The notes: generated from the letters alone by a model not told the origin. A stretch of 64,000 bases of DNA from Streptosporangiaceae bacterium NEAU-GS5 (GCA_017592665.1 JAGFNW010000001.1:620001-684000), one strand, 5' to 3'. Shown: positions 25,552-34,644, numbered from the stretch's first letter. Numbers and translations are program-made.

Positions 25552-26292
25552 GTGGAGACGCAGGGAACATTTCGCCCAAATCTGGCACGCTCGGTGCGGC
25601 TGCTGAGCGCGTTCCGGCTTGAGCAGACCGACCCGGCGTACTTCTACGGCCTGCTCGCCCGCGACACGGTCGCCCAGCTCGGCACCTACACCGACCTGAC
25701 CGGCAAGCTCGTCGTGGACGTGGGCGGCGGCCCCGGCTACTTCGCCGAGACGCTGCGCCAGGCCGGCGCGCGCACGGTCTGCGTCGACTGCGACGCCGGC
25801 GAGATGACCATGCGCGACGGGGTCATGCCCGAGGGCGCCATCCTCGGCAGCGCGCTCGGCCTGCCGCTTCGGACCGGCTCCGTGGACGTCTGCTTCTCCT
25901 CCAACGTGCTGGAACACGTGCCGGACCCGGTCGCCATGGCCGACGAGATGGTCCGGGTGACCAAGCCCGGCGGCATCGTCTACCTGTCGTACACGGCCTG
26001 GCTGTCGCCGTGGGGCGGGCACGAGACCTCGCCGTGGCACTACCTCGGCGGGCACCGCGCCGCGCGCCGCTATGAGCGCCGCCACGGCAAGCGGCCCAAG
26101 AACGTGTACGGCGAGAGCATGTACGCCGTGTCGGTGGCCGAGATGATGGCCTGGGCGCGCCGCCAGAAGGGGGCCGAGCTGCTCGACGCGCTCCCCCGCT
26201 ACCATCCCCGCTGGGCCCGCCACGTGGTCCACCTACCTGGGGTCCGCGAGTTCGCGACGTGGAATCTCCTGCTGGTCCTCCGCAAGCGCTGA
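25552..26292 (+). CDS. Class I SAM-dependent methyltransferase
   Basis: This 246-aa protein starts with GTG. It has a methyltransferase-11-type fold: motif I LVVDVGGGPGYFAETL (about residues 52-67), motif II VCVDCDAGEM, and motif IV/V CFSSNVLEHVPDPVAMADEMVRVTKPGGIVYLS (about 120-152). It is divergent from DDF paralog 3 by 44 bp and converges on the second DUF3068 gene, overlapping it by 60 bp. Placement inside the glycan locus suggests O-methylation of a sugar or of a polyprenyl-linked precursor. Madurose, 3-O-methylgalactose, is a typical envelope sugar of Streptosporangiales and a conceivable product, but this is only inference. The substrate cannot be determined from sequence. Confidence 0.88.
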   Translation: METQGTFRPNLARSVRLLSAFRLEQTDPAYFYGLLARDTVAQLGTYTDLTGKLVVDVGGGPGYFAETLRQAGARTVCVDCDAGEMTMRDGVMPEGAILGSALGLPLRTGSVDVCFSSNVLEHVPDPVAMADEMVRVTKPGGIVYLSYTAWLSPWGGHETSPWHYLGGHRAARRYERRHGKRPKNVYGESMYAVSVAEMMAWARRQKGAELLDALPRYHPRWARHVVHLPGVREFATWNLLLVLRKR

Positions 26293-27225
26293 AACCGACG
26301 GCGGCCGGCGGCGCAGCAGGAGCACACCGGCGGTCACCAGCGCGGCCAGCCCCACCACGCCGCTGCCGATCGGCAGTCTGACCCGCGCCGTGGTGATCCA
26401 CGAGGTGTAGCCGTACGCCTCGCCCAGGTTGACGGCCACCTCCTCGTCCGGCGTGCGGAGGTCGGCGCTGAGCGCGACCAGGCGCTCGACGCCGTCGGCC
26501 GTGCGGAAGCTCTGCCGAAGGTTCTCCTCGGACTTCACGATCACGCCGCTCTCCGGCTCGACCCAGAGCGTCCGGTCCTCCTGCGACCAGCGCGTCACCC
26601 GGTAGGAACGGCCGGCGTCCAGCCCCATCAGCCGCCCCGGCACCGGCACGTCGGCCGAGGCCACCTGCGCGGCCGGCACGTGCTGCGTGTAGCGGTAGAC
26701 CGTCACGCCGGAGATCTGCTCGGTGCCCGCGTACGTGATGGGCAGCGACCGCTTGGTCAGCGCGTCGAAGTAGTCGTACGCCCGGCGGGCCGCGCCGAAC
26801 GGCCACCGGAAGATCAGGCCCTGGGCCCGGACGGCGCTGTCGCCGTCGACGTAGGCCCCGCAGCAGTCGAGGATGGCCCCGCTCCGCCGGTCGATGCCGA
26901 GCCGGAGCTCGTTGTAGCCGATCCGGTCGCCTTCCAGCGTGGTCAGCGAGCTGAACTGGATCCACACGGCCCGCTCGCCCGTGCCGGCGCTCCCGTCGGA
27001 GTTGAGCGCCCGGGTGAGCACGACCGGGCCGGTGCGCAGGCGGGCCGTGGAGGGGTCATAGAAGGTGGCCGACCTGGCGTACATCCGGCTGATGGTCGCG
27101 CGGTCGGCCTGCGCCTTGAGCAGCCGTGGCGCCACGACGGCGCGCATCAGCGGCGAGAACACCAGCAGGAACGCGCCGAACCCGGCAAGCCCGAGCGCCA
27201 GCATGCGCCGCACCTCCGGTTTCAT
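26233..27225 (-). CDS. Second DUF3068 membrane-anchored protein
   Basis: This 330-aa protein starts at the ATG at 27225, overlapping the stop of DDF paralog 4 by ATGA. It has an N-terminal TM helix (about 8-30), an exoplasmic region containing DCCGAY (CC pair as in the 11.4-kb DUF3068 protein), FRWPFGA, YRYTQHVP and TLWVEPESGVIVKSEE, and a C-terminal TM helix (about 285-305) followed by a cytosolic tail. The FPFGVEKKTYKVF and FWVEPKTGAPVKEEQ segments of the first copy align with these. Last gene of the leftward operon GT4-AftD-DDF4-DUF3068; its 3' end overlaps the convergent methyltransferase by 60 bp. Function unknown; coupling to a candidate glycosyltransferase points to glycan assembly. 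Confidence 0.88.
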   Translation of the reverse strand: MKPEVRRMLALGLAGFGAFLLVFSPLMRAVVAPRLLKAQADRATISRMYARSATFYDPSTARLRTGPVVLTRALNSDGSAGTGERAVWIQFSSLTTLEGDRIGYNELRLGIDRRSGAILDCCGAYVDGDSAVRAQGLIFRWPFGAARRAYDYFDALTKRSLPITYAGTEQISGVTVYRYTQHVPAAQVASADVPVPGRLMGLDAGRSYRVTRWSQEDRTLWVEPESGVIVKSEENLRQSFRTADGVERLVALSADLRTPDEEVAVNLGEAYGYTSWITTARVRLPIGSGVVGLAALVTAGVLLLRRRPPSVSALAEDQQEIPRRELADPR

Positions 27226-29042
27226 GTCGCCACCGGGTCGCCGGCCGTCACGTCGCCGAAGCACACCCCCGCCGGAGGCGCGGCGAACCGCACCTGCGCC
27301 GGCCGGGCCGGAATCAGGATCCGGCCGAGGCCCTCGTGGATCCGGACCGTGTAGGCGCGATCGCCCACGTAGAGGATGACCTGCTGCTCCGAGGACGACG
27401 AATAGCCGACGCGGACGACCGATCCCCGGGTCGGCGGAACCGGGATGGTCACGTCGGAGCCGGCGGACGGGAAGCAGCCGCCGAGGGCCTTCACCCGCTC
27501 GCCCAGGACCTCCGCCCTGACGAGGTCGCCCCGGTCGTTGAAGACCAGCGCGTCCGCCGACGGCGCCGGATGCCACAGCGTCTCCCGCCGCGCCGCCGTC
27601 GCCAGCGGCGCCACCACATGCGACGTCATGTCGTACGTCGTGTCCGAGAGCTTGACGATCTCCCCCGGCGCGAGGCGGTCGAGGATCACCGCGTCCGCGG
27701 GCGCGGCGCGCAGCGCGTTGCGGGCGTGGCCCAGATAGGCGTACGTCCCCGGGTTGCCGAGGTAGCTCGAGAACAGGTTGATCGAGGCCAGGGATCCGAC
27801 GACGAACCCGCCGAGCAGCAGGCCGCCCGCGCCGGACAGCGCCTCGCGCGACAGGATCCGCCGGTAGGGCTCCGCCTCGCCGCGCAGCGGCAGCAGCGCG
27901 AGCCCGATCGCCAGCGCCAGCACCGGCGCGGCGTCCGAGACGTAACGGGTCTCCATGCCCTCGAACGCGCCGAGCACGTGCACCCGGCCGTAGTAGACCG
28001 GCACGACGTCGGCGACGAGCAGGTAGCCGAACAGGAGCGCCCAGGCGCGCCCGCCGTGCCGCCGATGGCGCACGGTCACCACCAGCAGCAGCACCGCGAC
28101 GGCGAGCGCCGTCCAGACCAACAGGGCGGGCGGCGCGGCGACGGCCTTGTCGAGCCCGGAGAACCACCGCCACGGCCCGCCGAGCAGGCTCGGGACGAAC
28201 GTGTCGAACAGCAGCCTCTTCACGAACCCCACGCCGTCGGACAGCGAGGGCCAGCCGGTCATGTCGTGCGTCGTCCGGGCGCCGATGACGTAGACCACGG
28301 CCCACACCGCGAGGGCCGAGCCGTAGAGGGACCAGGCGAAGGCATGGCGGCGCAGCGCGTCCCGCCAGCCGGCCGAGAAGTAGGCCGCGGTCAGCGCGAA
28401 CAGCAGCAGCGGCAGCGCGACGGCCTTCAGGAACGAGCCGAGCCCGACCAGGATCCACACGGTGGCCAGCACGGCGTGCAGCCGCCGTCCCGTGCGCAGG
28501 TGCAGCACGTGCTCGCTGATCGCCATCGGGATCGCCAGCAGCAGCGGCGCCACGTTGAGCGCGGCCGACCACCAGGTCAGGGCCGGCAGCGTGAACGGCA
28601 CGAACAGATACACCGCGAGCGGCACGAGCACGGCCGGACGGCGGCCGAACAGCACGACCAGCATCCGGTAGACGGCCACCCCGGAAAGGGTGAACAGCAC
28701 GAGCCCCGTGCCGGCCGCGAACCCCCAGCTGTAGGGCGCGGCCCGCGTGGTCAGCCAGGCGAGGGCGAAGCCGACCGGCATGAACTGGCCGTAGTGCACC
28801 CGGGTCAGATAGTCCCACGACAGCCCGTTTTCGACGGCCCGGGCGGCGTAGTCGAAGTCGTCGTCTTTGAAGTACGCCAAGGAGACCACCTCGGCGCGCC
28901 ACCACAGCTGAAGGACCAGCAGCACGAGCGCGGCCAGCGGCACGGCGTTGCGCCGGGCGAACCCCGCCCATCCGGCGAGCCGGTCGACGCTCCCGGCGGG
29001 CAGCGTGATCCGGACCGTGCCGCTCGGTGTCACCCTGGTCAC
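27222..29042 (-). CDS. DDF-family polytopic protein 4, candidate GT-C glycosyltransferase
   Basis: This 606-aa protein has a GTG start overlapping the stop of the AftD-like gene (GTGA). Family blocks are SLAYFKDDDFDYAARAVENG (first exoplasmic loop, DDD), YGQFMPVGFALAWLTTRAAPYSW, LAVYLFVPFTLPALTWWSAALNVAPLL and METRYVSDAAPV. In the exoplasmic C-terminal domain are SHVVAPLATAA, LGGCFPSAG and a final VCFGDVTAGDP. The position inside an operon with an AftD-like arabinofuranosyltransferase is the strongest contextual evidence that the DDF family handles DPA or another polyprenyl-phosphate sugar. TM number is about 12. The catalytic role of the DD pair and the donor identity are inference. Confidence 0.78.
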   Translation of the reverse strand: MTRVTPSGTVRITLPAGSVDRLAGWAGFARRNAVPLAALVLLVLQLWWRAEVVSLAYFKDDDFDYAARAVENGLSWDYLTRVHYGQFMPVGFALAWLTTRAAPYSWGFAAGTGLVLFTLSGVAVYRMLVVLFGRRPAVLVPLAVYLFVPFTLPALTWWSAALNVAPLLLAIPMAISEHVLHLRTGRRLHAVLATVWILVGLGSFLKAVALPLLLFALTAAYFSAGWRDALRRHAFAWSLYGSALAVWAVVYVIGARTTHDMTGWPSLSDGVGFVKRLLFDTFVPSLLGGPWRWFSGLDKAVAAPPALLVWTALAVAVLLLVVTVRHRRHGGRAWALLFGYLLVADVVPVYYGRVHVLGAFEGMETRYVSDAAPVLALAIGLALLPLRGEAEPYRRILSREALSGAGGLLLGGFVVGSLASINLFSSYLGNPGTYAYLGHARNALRAAPADAVILDRLAPGEIVKLSDTTYDMTSHVVAPLATAARRETLWHPAPSADALVFNDRGDLVRAEVLGERVKALGGCFPSAGSDVTIPVPPTRGSVVRVGYSSSSEQQVILYVGDRAYTVRIHEGLGRILIPARPAQVRFAAPPAGVCFGDVTAGDPVAT

Positions 29043-32000
29043 CGTACTCCCGAAAGACTGCGGTCGGGGATGAGGTCGTCAGCCGGCACGACTACCCGCC
29101 TGACCGGCCGATCCACCTCTGGAATCGCCCCGAGAAGACAGGCCAGCAGCGGCAGGCAGAGCAGCTGCGGCACGAGGTCGGTCAGCACGCGGCCGCCCAC
29201 ATAGGCGCCCGTGGCGAGGCTCACCCCGGCGAGCGCGAAACAGGCGAGCGCGACCGGAGGCCCGGACGCCCAGCGCGCCAGGCGCATCAGCGGCCCGAGC
29301 CGGACGTGCTCGGCCGCCCCCAGCTGGGCCGCCCACGCGCCGGCGGCCGTCAGCACGGTCAGCACCGCGATCCCGGCGAGGCCGCCGACCCAGAAGCCGT
29401 AGAGGGCCGCGACGGGGATCAGCCAGAGCGCCCTGATCTTCCGCGGCGCCGCCTTCAGGACCGGCACGGGAGCACGCGCCGGCACGAACGCGGCGACCAG
29501 CACGAGCAGCACCAGCAGCGCGCCCACGCCGAGCGCGGCCTGATAGGGCCGGTCGGGGGCGTAGGTGAGGGTGACGATGCCCGAGGTGCCCGCGGGGAGC
29601 AGGTAGCCCTGCCGCCAGCCGTCCAGCCGGACCGGGCTGAGCGCCCTGCCGCCGACCTCGGCCCGCCAGCCGGTGTTGTAGTTCTCGTTGACCACGAGAT
29701 AGGAGGCGGCGGCCACGTTGACCTTCACCTTGCGCTCGCTGTCGCCCCAGGACTCGACGGCCGCCTTCTTCATGGTCACCGTGGCCGCCTGGGCGGCGGC
29801 GCGCGGCCGCAGGACGGCGGTGTCGATCCGGTAGCCGTCTCCCGGCCGCGCCGACAGGCGGGCGTCACCGGCGATGACGTGCACGGGCTCGCAGGCGCGA
29901 TAGCTGACGGGCCGGCCTTTGATCACGTCGTCGAGCGTGCCGCCGTCGATCGTGGTGTCCACCGGAACGTTGTCGATCTTCAGGGTCGGCCCGTAGCCGC
30001 ACGGCAGCAGGAGCGGGAAGGAGCTGAGCGCGCCGAGCTTGCGCACGCCGGGGATCGTGATCTCGTTGACCTGGATGGCGCGTGAGGCGGGCGCGGTGAA
30101 CTCGATCGCCAGCGTGCTCGTCGTCATCGACGGGAACGTCACCCAGCCGTCGCGGCCCACCCAGCCGCCCCGCGTGTCATGGTCTCCGCGCACGGTGACC
30201 TGGACCGGCGGCGGCCCCTGGAACGAGTCGGGGAAGGTCACCTTGATCCGCGACAGCGTGGCCGGCTGCGCCAGCCGTACGTTCAGGGTGGGGTGCTTGT
30301 CGAACGGCGAGGCGTACCAGATGGTGCCGGCGTCGCCGTCGAAGGCCGAGCGGCCCATGGTCGGCGCGTCCTCCAGCACCGTGGACGACGCGGTGACCTT
30401 CACCGGGTCGCCGGGAAGCGAGGTGAGCCGCTCGATGGCGGCCTTGTCGGTCAGCACGGCCTGCCCGCTGAGCGACCACTCGCCCGCGGCGTAGGAGACG
30501 AAGGAACGGGTGAAGCCGTAGCCGTCTTCGCCCAGCACCCCGAGCCGCCCCGAGCACGCCCACGCGAACGAGCCGCGCATGCACGGGGACACGTAGCCCT
30601 CGCGGCTGAAGGACCACGTGGCGTCGCCGCGCGGGTCGTTGGGCGCGCCGGGCACGGCGATGCTGCGCTCGGGCACGACCTGGGGGACCGTCAGCTCCAG
30701 GATCCCGACCCGGTTGCCGAGGACGCTCTTTCCCGCGGTCTTGGTGACCGTGATGCGGATCTTCGCGGTGCGCCCGGCCGGGAGCGTCAGCCGCTGCGGC
30801 TGGTTGGTCGACCGCACCGTCTGGCGGACGGTTCTCGCGTCCGTCGTGATGGCGACCTCGGTGGGCTGCGGGCCGAGATAGGACTGCTCGAACGAGGCCT
30901 CCACGTACGGCACGGCCGACGGCTGGGTGAGCCGGACCTCCAGCCACTCCCCCACGGCCCCGTTCCAGCCGTTGGATCGCCAGCTGGTCCTCCGGTCGCC
31001 GTCGAGCGCGGCGAACGGCTGATGGCCGGGGTCGCGCGAGCCGGGCATGGCATCGACGCCGGCGTCCGACGACGAGGCCGACACCCCGGCGATCTCGAAC
31101 AGCCGGGACGTCGACTGGAACGACTGCCACGCCGGATCGGACAGGTCGGTGCCGGGGTCGGGGTCGTCCGCGCTGAGCGTGGGCCCGGCCGTCTGGCGCA
31201 GGTCGCTGTAGGCCACGCCGCGCTTGCGCAAGGTGTCGGTGACGATCGTGTCGGCGGCCGGAATCCGGAGCGCGCCCGGGTCGTCGCCGACGATCACCGG
31301 CCGGTCGTCGGTCAGCAGGCCCTGCTCGGCCAGGTTCAGCACGGCCTCGGGCGCCCCGCCGACCCGCAGCGGGCGGCTCGCGTCGACCGTGCCGGCCAGC
31401 GGGGCCGGGTCGGCGACCTGGTAGATCTCCAGCGCGAAGTAGGGCTGGTCGAGCCAGGCCGAGGCGTCCGGATACTCGGCCATGCCGACGCCGGGGCCGA
31501 AGCGGGCGGCCAGGGTGAGCCCCGGCGAGTCGGCCAGCGCCTGGTGCACGCGGGCCGGCCAGGCCGCGCCGATGGTCCGGCGGTCGAGGTCGTTCCGGAT
31601 CACCAGGTATTTCACGCCGTAGCGGCGGAGCGTCGCGGTGAGCCCGACCGAGCCCTGCCCTGAGGAGAAGCGGTCGTCGATGGCGGCGAGCAGGCGGGCG
31701 TTGCCGGCCGAGCCCCACGGCACGATCGTGTGCGTGGCCCAGCGCGCCGTCAGCAGCGGCTGCATGGGCTCGTCGAGGGGGCGGCCCCACAGATATTCGC
31801 CGCGCTTGGAGCCGGGCAGCGCGAGCACCATCCCGTCGCCGGCGTTCTGGTCGAGCCAGCGCGTGGCCTGCGTCCAGTAGTCGGGGATGGCGGCGAACGA
31901 GCCGGCCGACGCCAGGCCCTGCGTGAGGATCGGCAGGCAGGTGGCGGCCAGCAGGCCGGAGGCCACGGCCGCGCGGCTGACCTTGATGGTGGCCGCGGCC

Positions 32001-33184
32001 AGGCCGAGCATCAGCGGCAGCCGGATGAGGCCGTCGAACTTGTGCAGATTGCGGAAGGGCGCGAGCGCGCCGTCGAGCAGGTCGCGGGTGGAGCCGCTGA
32101 GCGGCGCGGTCAGCTCGCTCGCGTGTCCCGCGGCCACCACGGCCACCCCGATCAGCAGGGTGATCACCAGGAACGACCGCTCGGGAGGCCCGTCGCCGCC
32201 CCGCCTGACCAGGCCGTAAAGGCCGAGGCCGGCAAGCAGCACGCTGACCGTGATCAGCCAGGGCTGGGTGGCCTGCTGGTAGGCGACCTCCAGCCATGGC
32301 GCCCCGTCGACCTGCAGGAAGGCCAGCCAGCTGGAGGTGCCGCGCAGCACGTTCGTGAGCGAGGTCACGCCGGTCGTGGCCGAGGCCGTCTCGATGTACG
32401 GCAAGAACGAGAAGACGTACTTGCCGAAGATGAACAGCGGGACCACCCACCAGAACGCGGCGGCCGCCACGCAGCCCGCCCACCAGGCGAGCAGGCGACG
32501 CCGGCGCGGCCCGGGGGCGCGGGTCAGCAGGTAGATCAGCGGCACGGCCAGCGCCGCGAGCTCGGCGGCCGCGTTGACGCCGCCGCAGAACAGGAACGCG
32601 ACCGCGGACAGCGCCGCCGCGCGCCGCGGGCTCAGGTGGGTCTTGACCAGCGGCAGCATGATCCACGGCAGCACCGCGGTGGGCAGGAACTCCGAGGAGT
32701 TGATGCCGATCAGCGCCTGGGCGTGCGGGGCCAGCGCGTACGCGAGGCCGGCCAGCAGCCGCGAGTTGGGGGTGCCGATGCGCATGGCGCGGGCCAGCTG
32801 GACGACGCCGACGAACGCGGCGCAGAGGACGACCGACATCCACAGCCGCTGCACGTTCCACGCCGGCATCTCCAGCTTGAGCCAGAGCGTGTAGAACGGT
32901 CCCATCGGGAACAGGTAGCCGTACGCCTGGTTCTGCAGGTGGCCGAAGTAGGCCGAATCCCACAGATGCAGCGCCCGGCCGAGGAACGCGACGGGGTTGA
33001 CCGCCATGTCGAGTTTGGTCTCGGAGATGATCTTGTCGGTCGCCGTGTTGAACGCGATCGCGCCGAGGAGCAGACACCCGGCGACCATCCGCAGCCGATG
33101 CCGTACGCGTTGACTGTAGGAGTCAGTGGGGCTGGTGGTGTCAGGGCGGGCTGCCATCTGGGAGAACCAGTTGGCAACGGTCAC
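29039..33184 (-). CDS. aftD: AftD-like alpha-(1->3)-arabinofuranosyltransferase
   Basis: This 1,381-aa protein is close to the 1,400 aa of M. tuberculosis AftD. The GTG at 33184 overlaps the GT4 stop (GTGA). The GT-C N-terminal half (DUF3367 type) has the diagnostic first exoplasmic loop ISETKLDMAVNPVAFLGRAL with Asp59, then HLWDSAYFGHLQNQAYGYLF and PMGPFY. About ten TM helices extend to residue 420. A long exoplasmic part includes two discoidin (F5/8 type C)-like carbohydrate-binding segments (RDPGHQPFAALDGDRRTSWR near 750, GRSAFDGDAGTIWYASPFDK near 960). A last TM cluster closes the protein. AftD uses DPA to branch arabinan in arabinogalactan and lipoarabinomannan. Its presence with dprE1/E2 implies an arabinan-type polymer here. 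Confidence 0.92.
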   Translation of the reverse strand: MTVANWFSQMAARPDTTSPTDSYSQRVRHRLRMVAGCLLLGAIAFNTATDKIISETKLDMAVNPVAFLGRALHLWDSAYFGHLQNQAYGYLFPMGPFYTLWLKLEMPAWNVQRLWMSVVLCAAFVGVVQLARAMRIGTPNSRLLAGLAYALAPHAQALIGINSSEFLPTAVLPWIMLPLVKTHLSPRRAAALSAVAFLFCGGVNAAAELAALAVPLIYLLTRAPGPRRRRLLAWWAGCVAAAAFWWVVPLFIFGKYVFSFLPYIETASATTGVTSLTNVLRGTSSWLAFLQVDGAPWLEVAYQQATQPWLITVSVLLAGLGLYGLVRRGGDGPPERSFLVITLLIGVAVVAAGHASELTAPLSGSTRDLLDGALAPFRNLHKFDGLIRLPLMLGLAAATIKVSRAAVASGLLAATCLPILTQGLASAGSFAAIPDYWTQATRWLDQNAGDGMVLALPGSKRGEYLWGRPLDEPMQPLLTARWATHTIVPWGSAGNARLLAAIDDRFSSGQGSVGLTATLRRYGVKYLVIRNDLDRRTIGAAWPARVHQALADSPGLTLAARFGPGVGMAEYPDASAWLDQPYFALEIYQVADPAPLAGTVDASRPLRVGGAPEAVLNLAEQGLLTDDRPVIVGDDPGALRIPAADTIVTDTLRKRGVAYSDLRQTAGPTLSADDPDPGTDLSDPAWQSFQSTSRLFEIAGVSASSSDAGVDAMPGSRDPGHQPFAALDGDRRTSWRSNGWNGAVGEWLEVRLTQPSAVPYVEASFEQSYLGPQPTEVAITTDARTVRQTVRSTNQPQRLTLPAGRTAKIRITVTKTAGKSVLGNRVGILELTVPQVVPERSIAVPGAPNDPRGDATWSFSREGYVSPCMRGSFAWACSGRLGVLGEDGYGFTRSFVSYAAGEWSLSGQAVLTDKAAIERLTSLPGDPVKVTASSTVLEDAPTMGRSAFDGDAGTIWYASPFDKHPTLNVRLAQPATLSRIKVTFPDSFQGPPPVQVTVRGDHDTRGGWVGRDGWVTFPSMTTSTLAIEFTAPASRAIQVNEITIPGVRKLGALSSFPLLLPCGYGPTLKIDNVPVDTTIDGGTLDDVIKGRPVSYRACEPVHVIAGDARLSARPGDGYRIDTAVLRPRAAAQAATVTMKKAAVESWGDSERKVKVNVAAASYLVVNENYNTGWRAEVGGRALSPVRLDGWRQGYLLPAGTSGIVTLTYAPDRPYQAALGVGALLVLLVLVAAFVPARAPVPVLKAAPRKIRALWLIPVAALYGFWVGGLAGIAVLTVLTAAGAWAAQLGAAEHVRLGPLMRLARWASGPPVALACFALAGVSLATGAYVGGRVLTDLVPQLLCLPLLACLLGAIPEVDRPVRRVVVPADDLIPDRSLSGVR

Positions 33185-34389
33185 CGGCGTGCTCCAGACA
33201 ATTCCTCGGCGATGAGTCGAGTAATCGTACTGCCAGTATTTCCCCAGGTGAACTCCGCTGCCCAGGCCCGGCATGCGGCGCCCACCTCGGCCCTGCGGAC
33301 CGGGTCGGACAGCTCCTTGAGCGCCAGGCCGACCACGTCGGACAGGTTTTCGCCGTCGCGCACCAGCCACCCGGTGACCCCGTGCTGGACCGAGTCGCGA
33401 AGGCCCGGCACGTCGTAGGCGACGGTCGGCACGCCGAGTGCGGCGGCCTCGATCACCGTGAGCCCCCAGCCCTCGAACTCGGACGCGGTGACGTTGAGCC
33501 GCGCCGACCCGAGCACGGCGTTCTTGTCGGCCTCGGCGAGGAAGCCGTGCAGGTGCACACGGCCCGTGGTGTCGCGCGCCGCCAGCTGGCCGAACTCGGG
33601 GCCGCGGCCGATGACGTGCACCCGGAGTCTCGGGTGGTCGGCGGCGAGCGCCGGGGCGAGATCCACCACGCGCTCGACCCGCTTGTGCCCCACCAGGCGG
33701 CCGACGAAGACGACGACCGGGCTACCGGCCGCCGCACCGCTGGCGACCGGCCGGACGGTCGGGCAGCCGTTCGGGATCACTTCGATCGGGCCCGGCCAGC
33801 GCAGCTTGCGCCGCAGTTCCTCGGCCGACGACCGCGACACGGTGACGGTGGTGCACCGGCGGTAGACCAGCCGGGCCACCGGGCCTTCGATGAAGCAGCC
33901 GATCCGCGCCAGCCAGCGCGGGAAGAAGGCGTAGAACTGCCGGTCGTGCACGTGGTGGACCAGCGAGATCACCCGGGTCTTGCGCCGCGCGACGAGCGGC
34001 GCGAAGAACGGGATGCCGTTCATGCAGTCGATGACCACGTCGAACCTGCGGCGGCGGACCAGCAGCCACAGCGGCACGAGCAGGTAGACGAGGTAGCGGT
34101 TGCCCATCCGGCGCAGCTCGATGCCGTCGACGTGGGCGGACCGGGGCTGGCCCGGCTCCCGCGCGGTCGCGAAGTGCACGCGCGCGCCCTGGCCGACGAG
34201 GTAGCGGCAGACCTGCCAGGCGTACTCCTCCGCGCCTCCCGCGGCCGCCTGCTGCGGCTCGCGGAAGTTCAGCAGCGCGACGCGGACTCCGGAAAGGGCC
34301 TGGTCGGCCTGCGGAGCCTCGGGCAGCTCGGTGAGCACGGGCGGTGCGGCAGGAGCTCCAGCTTGGGCGTTCGCACCGCGTGCGACCAC
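33181..34389 (-). CDS. GT4-family glycosyltransferase
   Basis: This 402-aa GT-B enzyme starts at the GTG at 34389, after GGGAGGA; longer in-frame starts lack a ribosome binding site. The N-terminal domain has VRVALLNFREPQQAAAGGAEEYAWQV, a glycine-rich donor-side loop, and VISLVHHVHDRQFYAFFPRW. The C-terminal domain carries VVFVGRLVGHKRV and the EX7E-type segment EFEGWGLTVIEAAALG. GT4 enzymes use nucleotide sugars in the cytosol, for example to extend a lipid-linked primer. First in the operon with aftD, DDF paralog 4 and DUF3068, so it probably builds a cytosolic part of the same glycan. Sugar and linkage cannot be predicted. Confidence 0.9.
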   Translation of the reverse strand: MVARGANAQAGAPAAPPVLTELPEAPQADQALSGVRVALLNFREPQQAAAGGAEEYAWQVCRYLVGQGARVHFATAREPGQPRSAHVDGIELRRMGNRYLVYLLVPLWLLVRRRRFDVVIDCMNGIPFFAPLVARRKTRVISLVHHVHDRQFYAFFPRWLARIGCFIEGPVARLVYRRCTTVTVSRSSAEELRRKLRWPGPIEVIPNGCPTVRPVASGAAAGSPVVVFVGRLVGHKRVERVVDLAPALAADHPRLRVHVIGRGPEFGQLAARDTTGRVHLHGFLAEADKNAVLGSARLNVTASEFEGWGLTVIEAAALGVPTVAYDVPGLRDSVQHGVTGWLVRDGENLSDVVGLALKELSDPVRRAEVGAACRAWAAEFTWGNTGSTITRLIAEELSGARR

Positions 34390-34512
34390 AGCGACTCCTC
34401 CCGGAAAACAAGCGCACGGCGAAGCCGACCATCGTGCGCGGTCGATCAACTGGCCCGGCGGCGCCCGGGCGATTCGATTACGGCGTGCTATCCGTGCGGG
34501 CGTCCAGGCGCA

Positions 34513-34644
34513 TCAACGGGTGCCGTAGTTGAAGATCGGCTTGTTGACCGGCTCAGGGCTGGACGAAGCCACGTTGATGACTGCCACCGAGGCGATACCG
34601 GCAAGCACGGCACCAATCACCAATGCGGCGAGCACCTTCAACAC
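34513..34644 (-). CDS. DUF2613-type mini-protein (Rv0236A-like)
   Basis: This 43-aa open reading frame starts with GTG after GGGAGAGG. It has an N-terminal hydrophobic helix (MLKVLAALVIGAVLAGIASV) and a short exoplasmic tail ending KPIFNYGTR. Length, helix and the NYG-type C-terminus match DUF2613 proteins. In M. tuberculosis the DUF2613 protein Rv0236A lies next to aftD (Rv0236c), and here it lies just upstream of the GT4-aftD operon, so the association is conserved. It may be a small subunit or chaperone of AftD; the role is unproven. It is separated from the GT4 start by 123 bp. Confidence 0.75.
   Translation of the reverse strand: MLKVLAALVIGAVLAGIASVAVINVASSSPEPVNKPIFNYGTR

Noticed and set aside
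29027..30085. Long plus-strand frames across the AftD-like gene
   Set aside because: Repetitive Arg/Gly/Asp composition typical of antisense frames in GC-rich DNA; the minus strand carries the AftD motifs.
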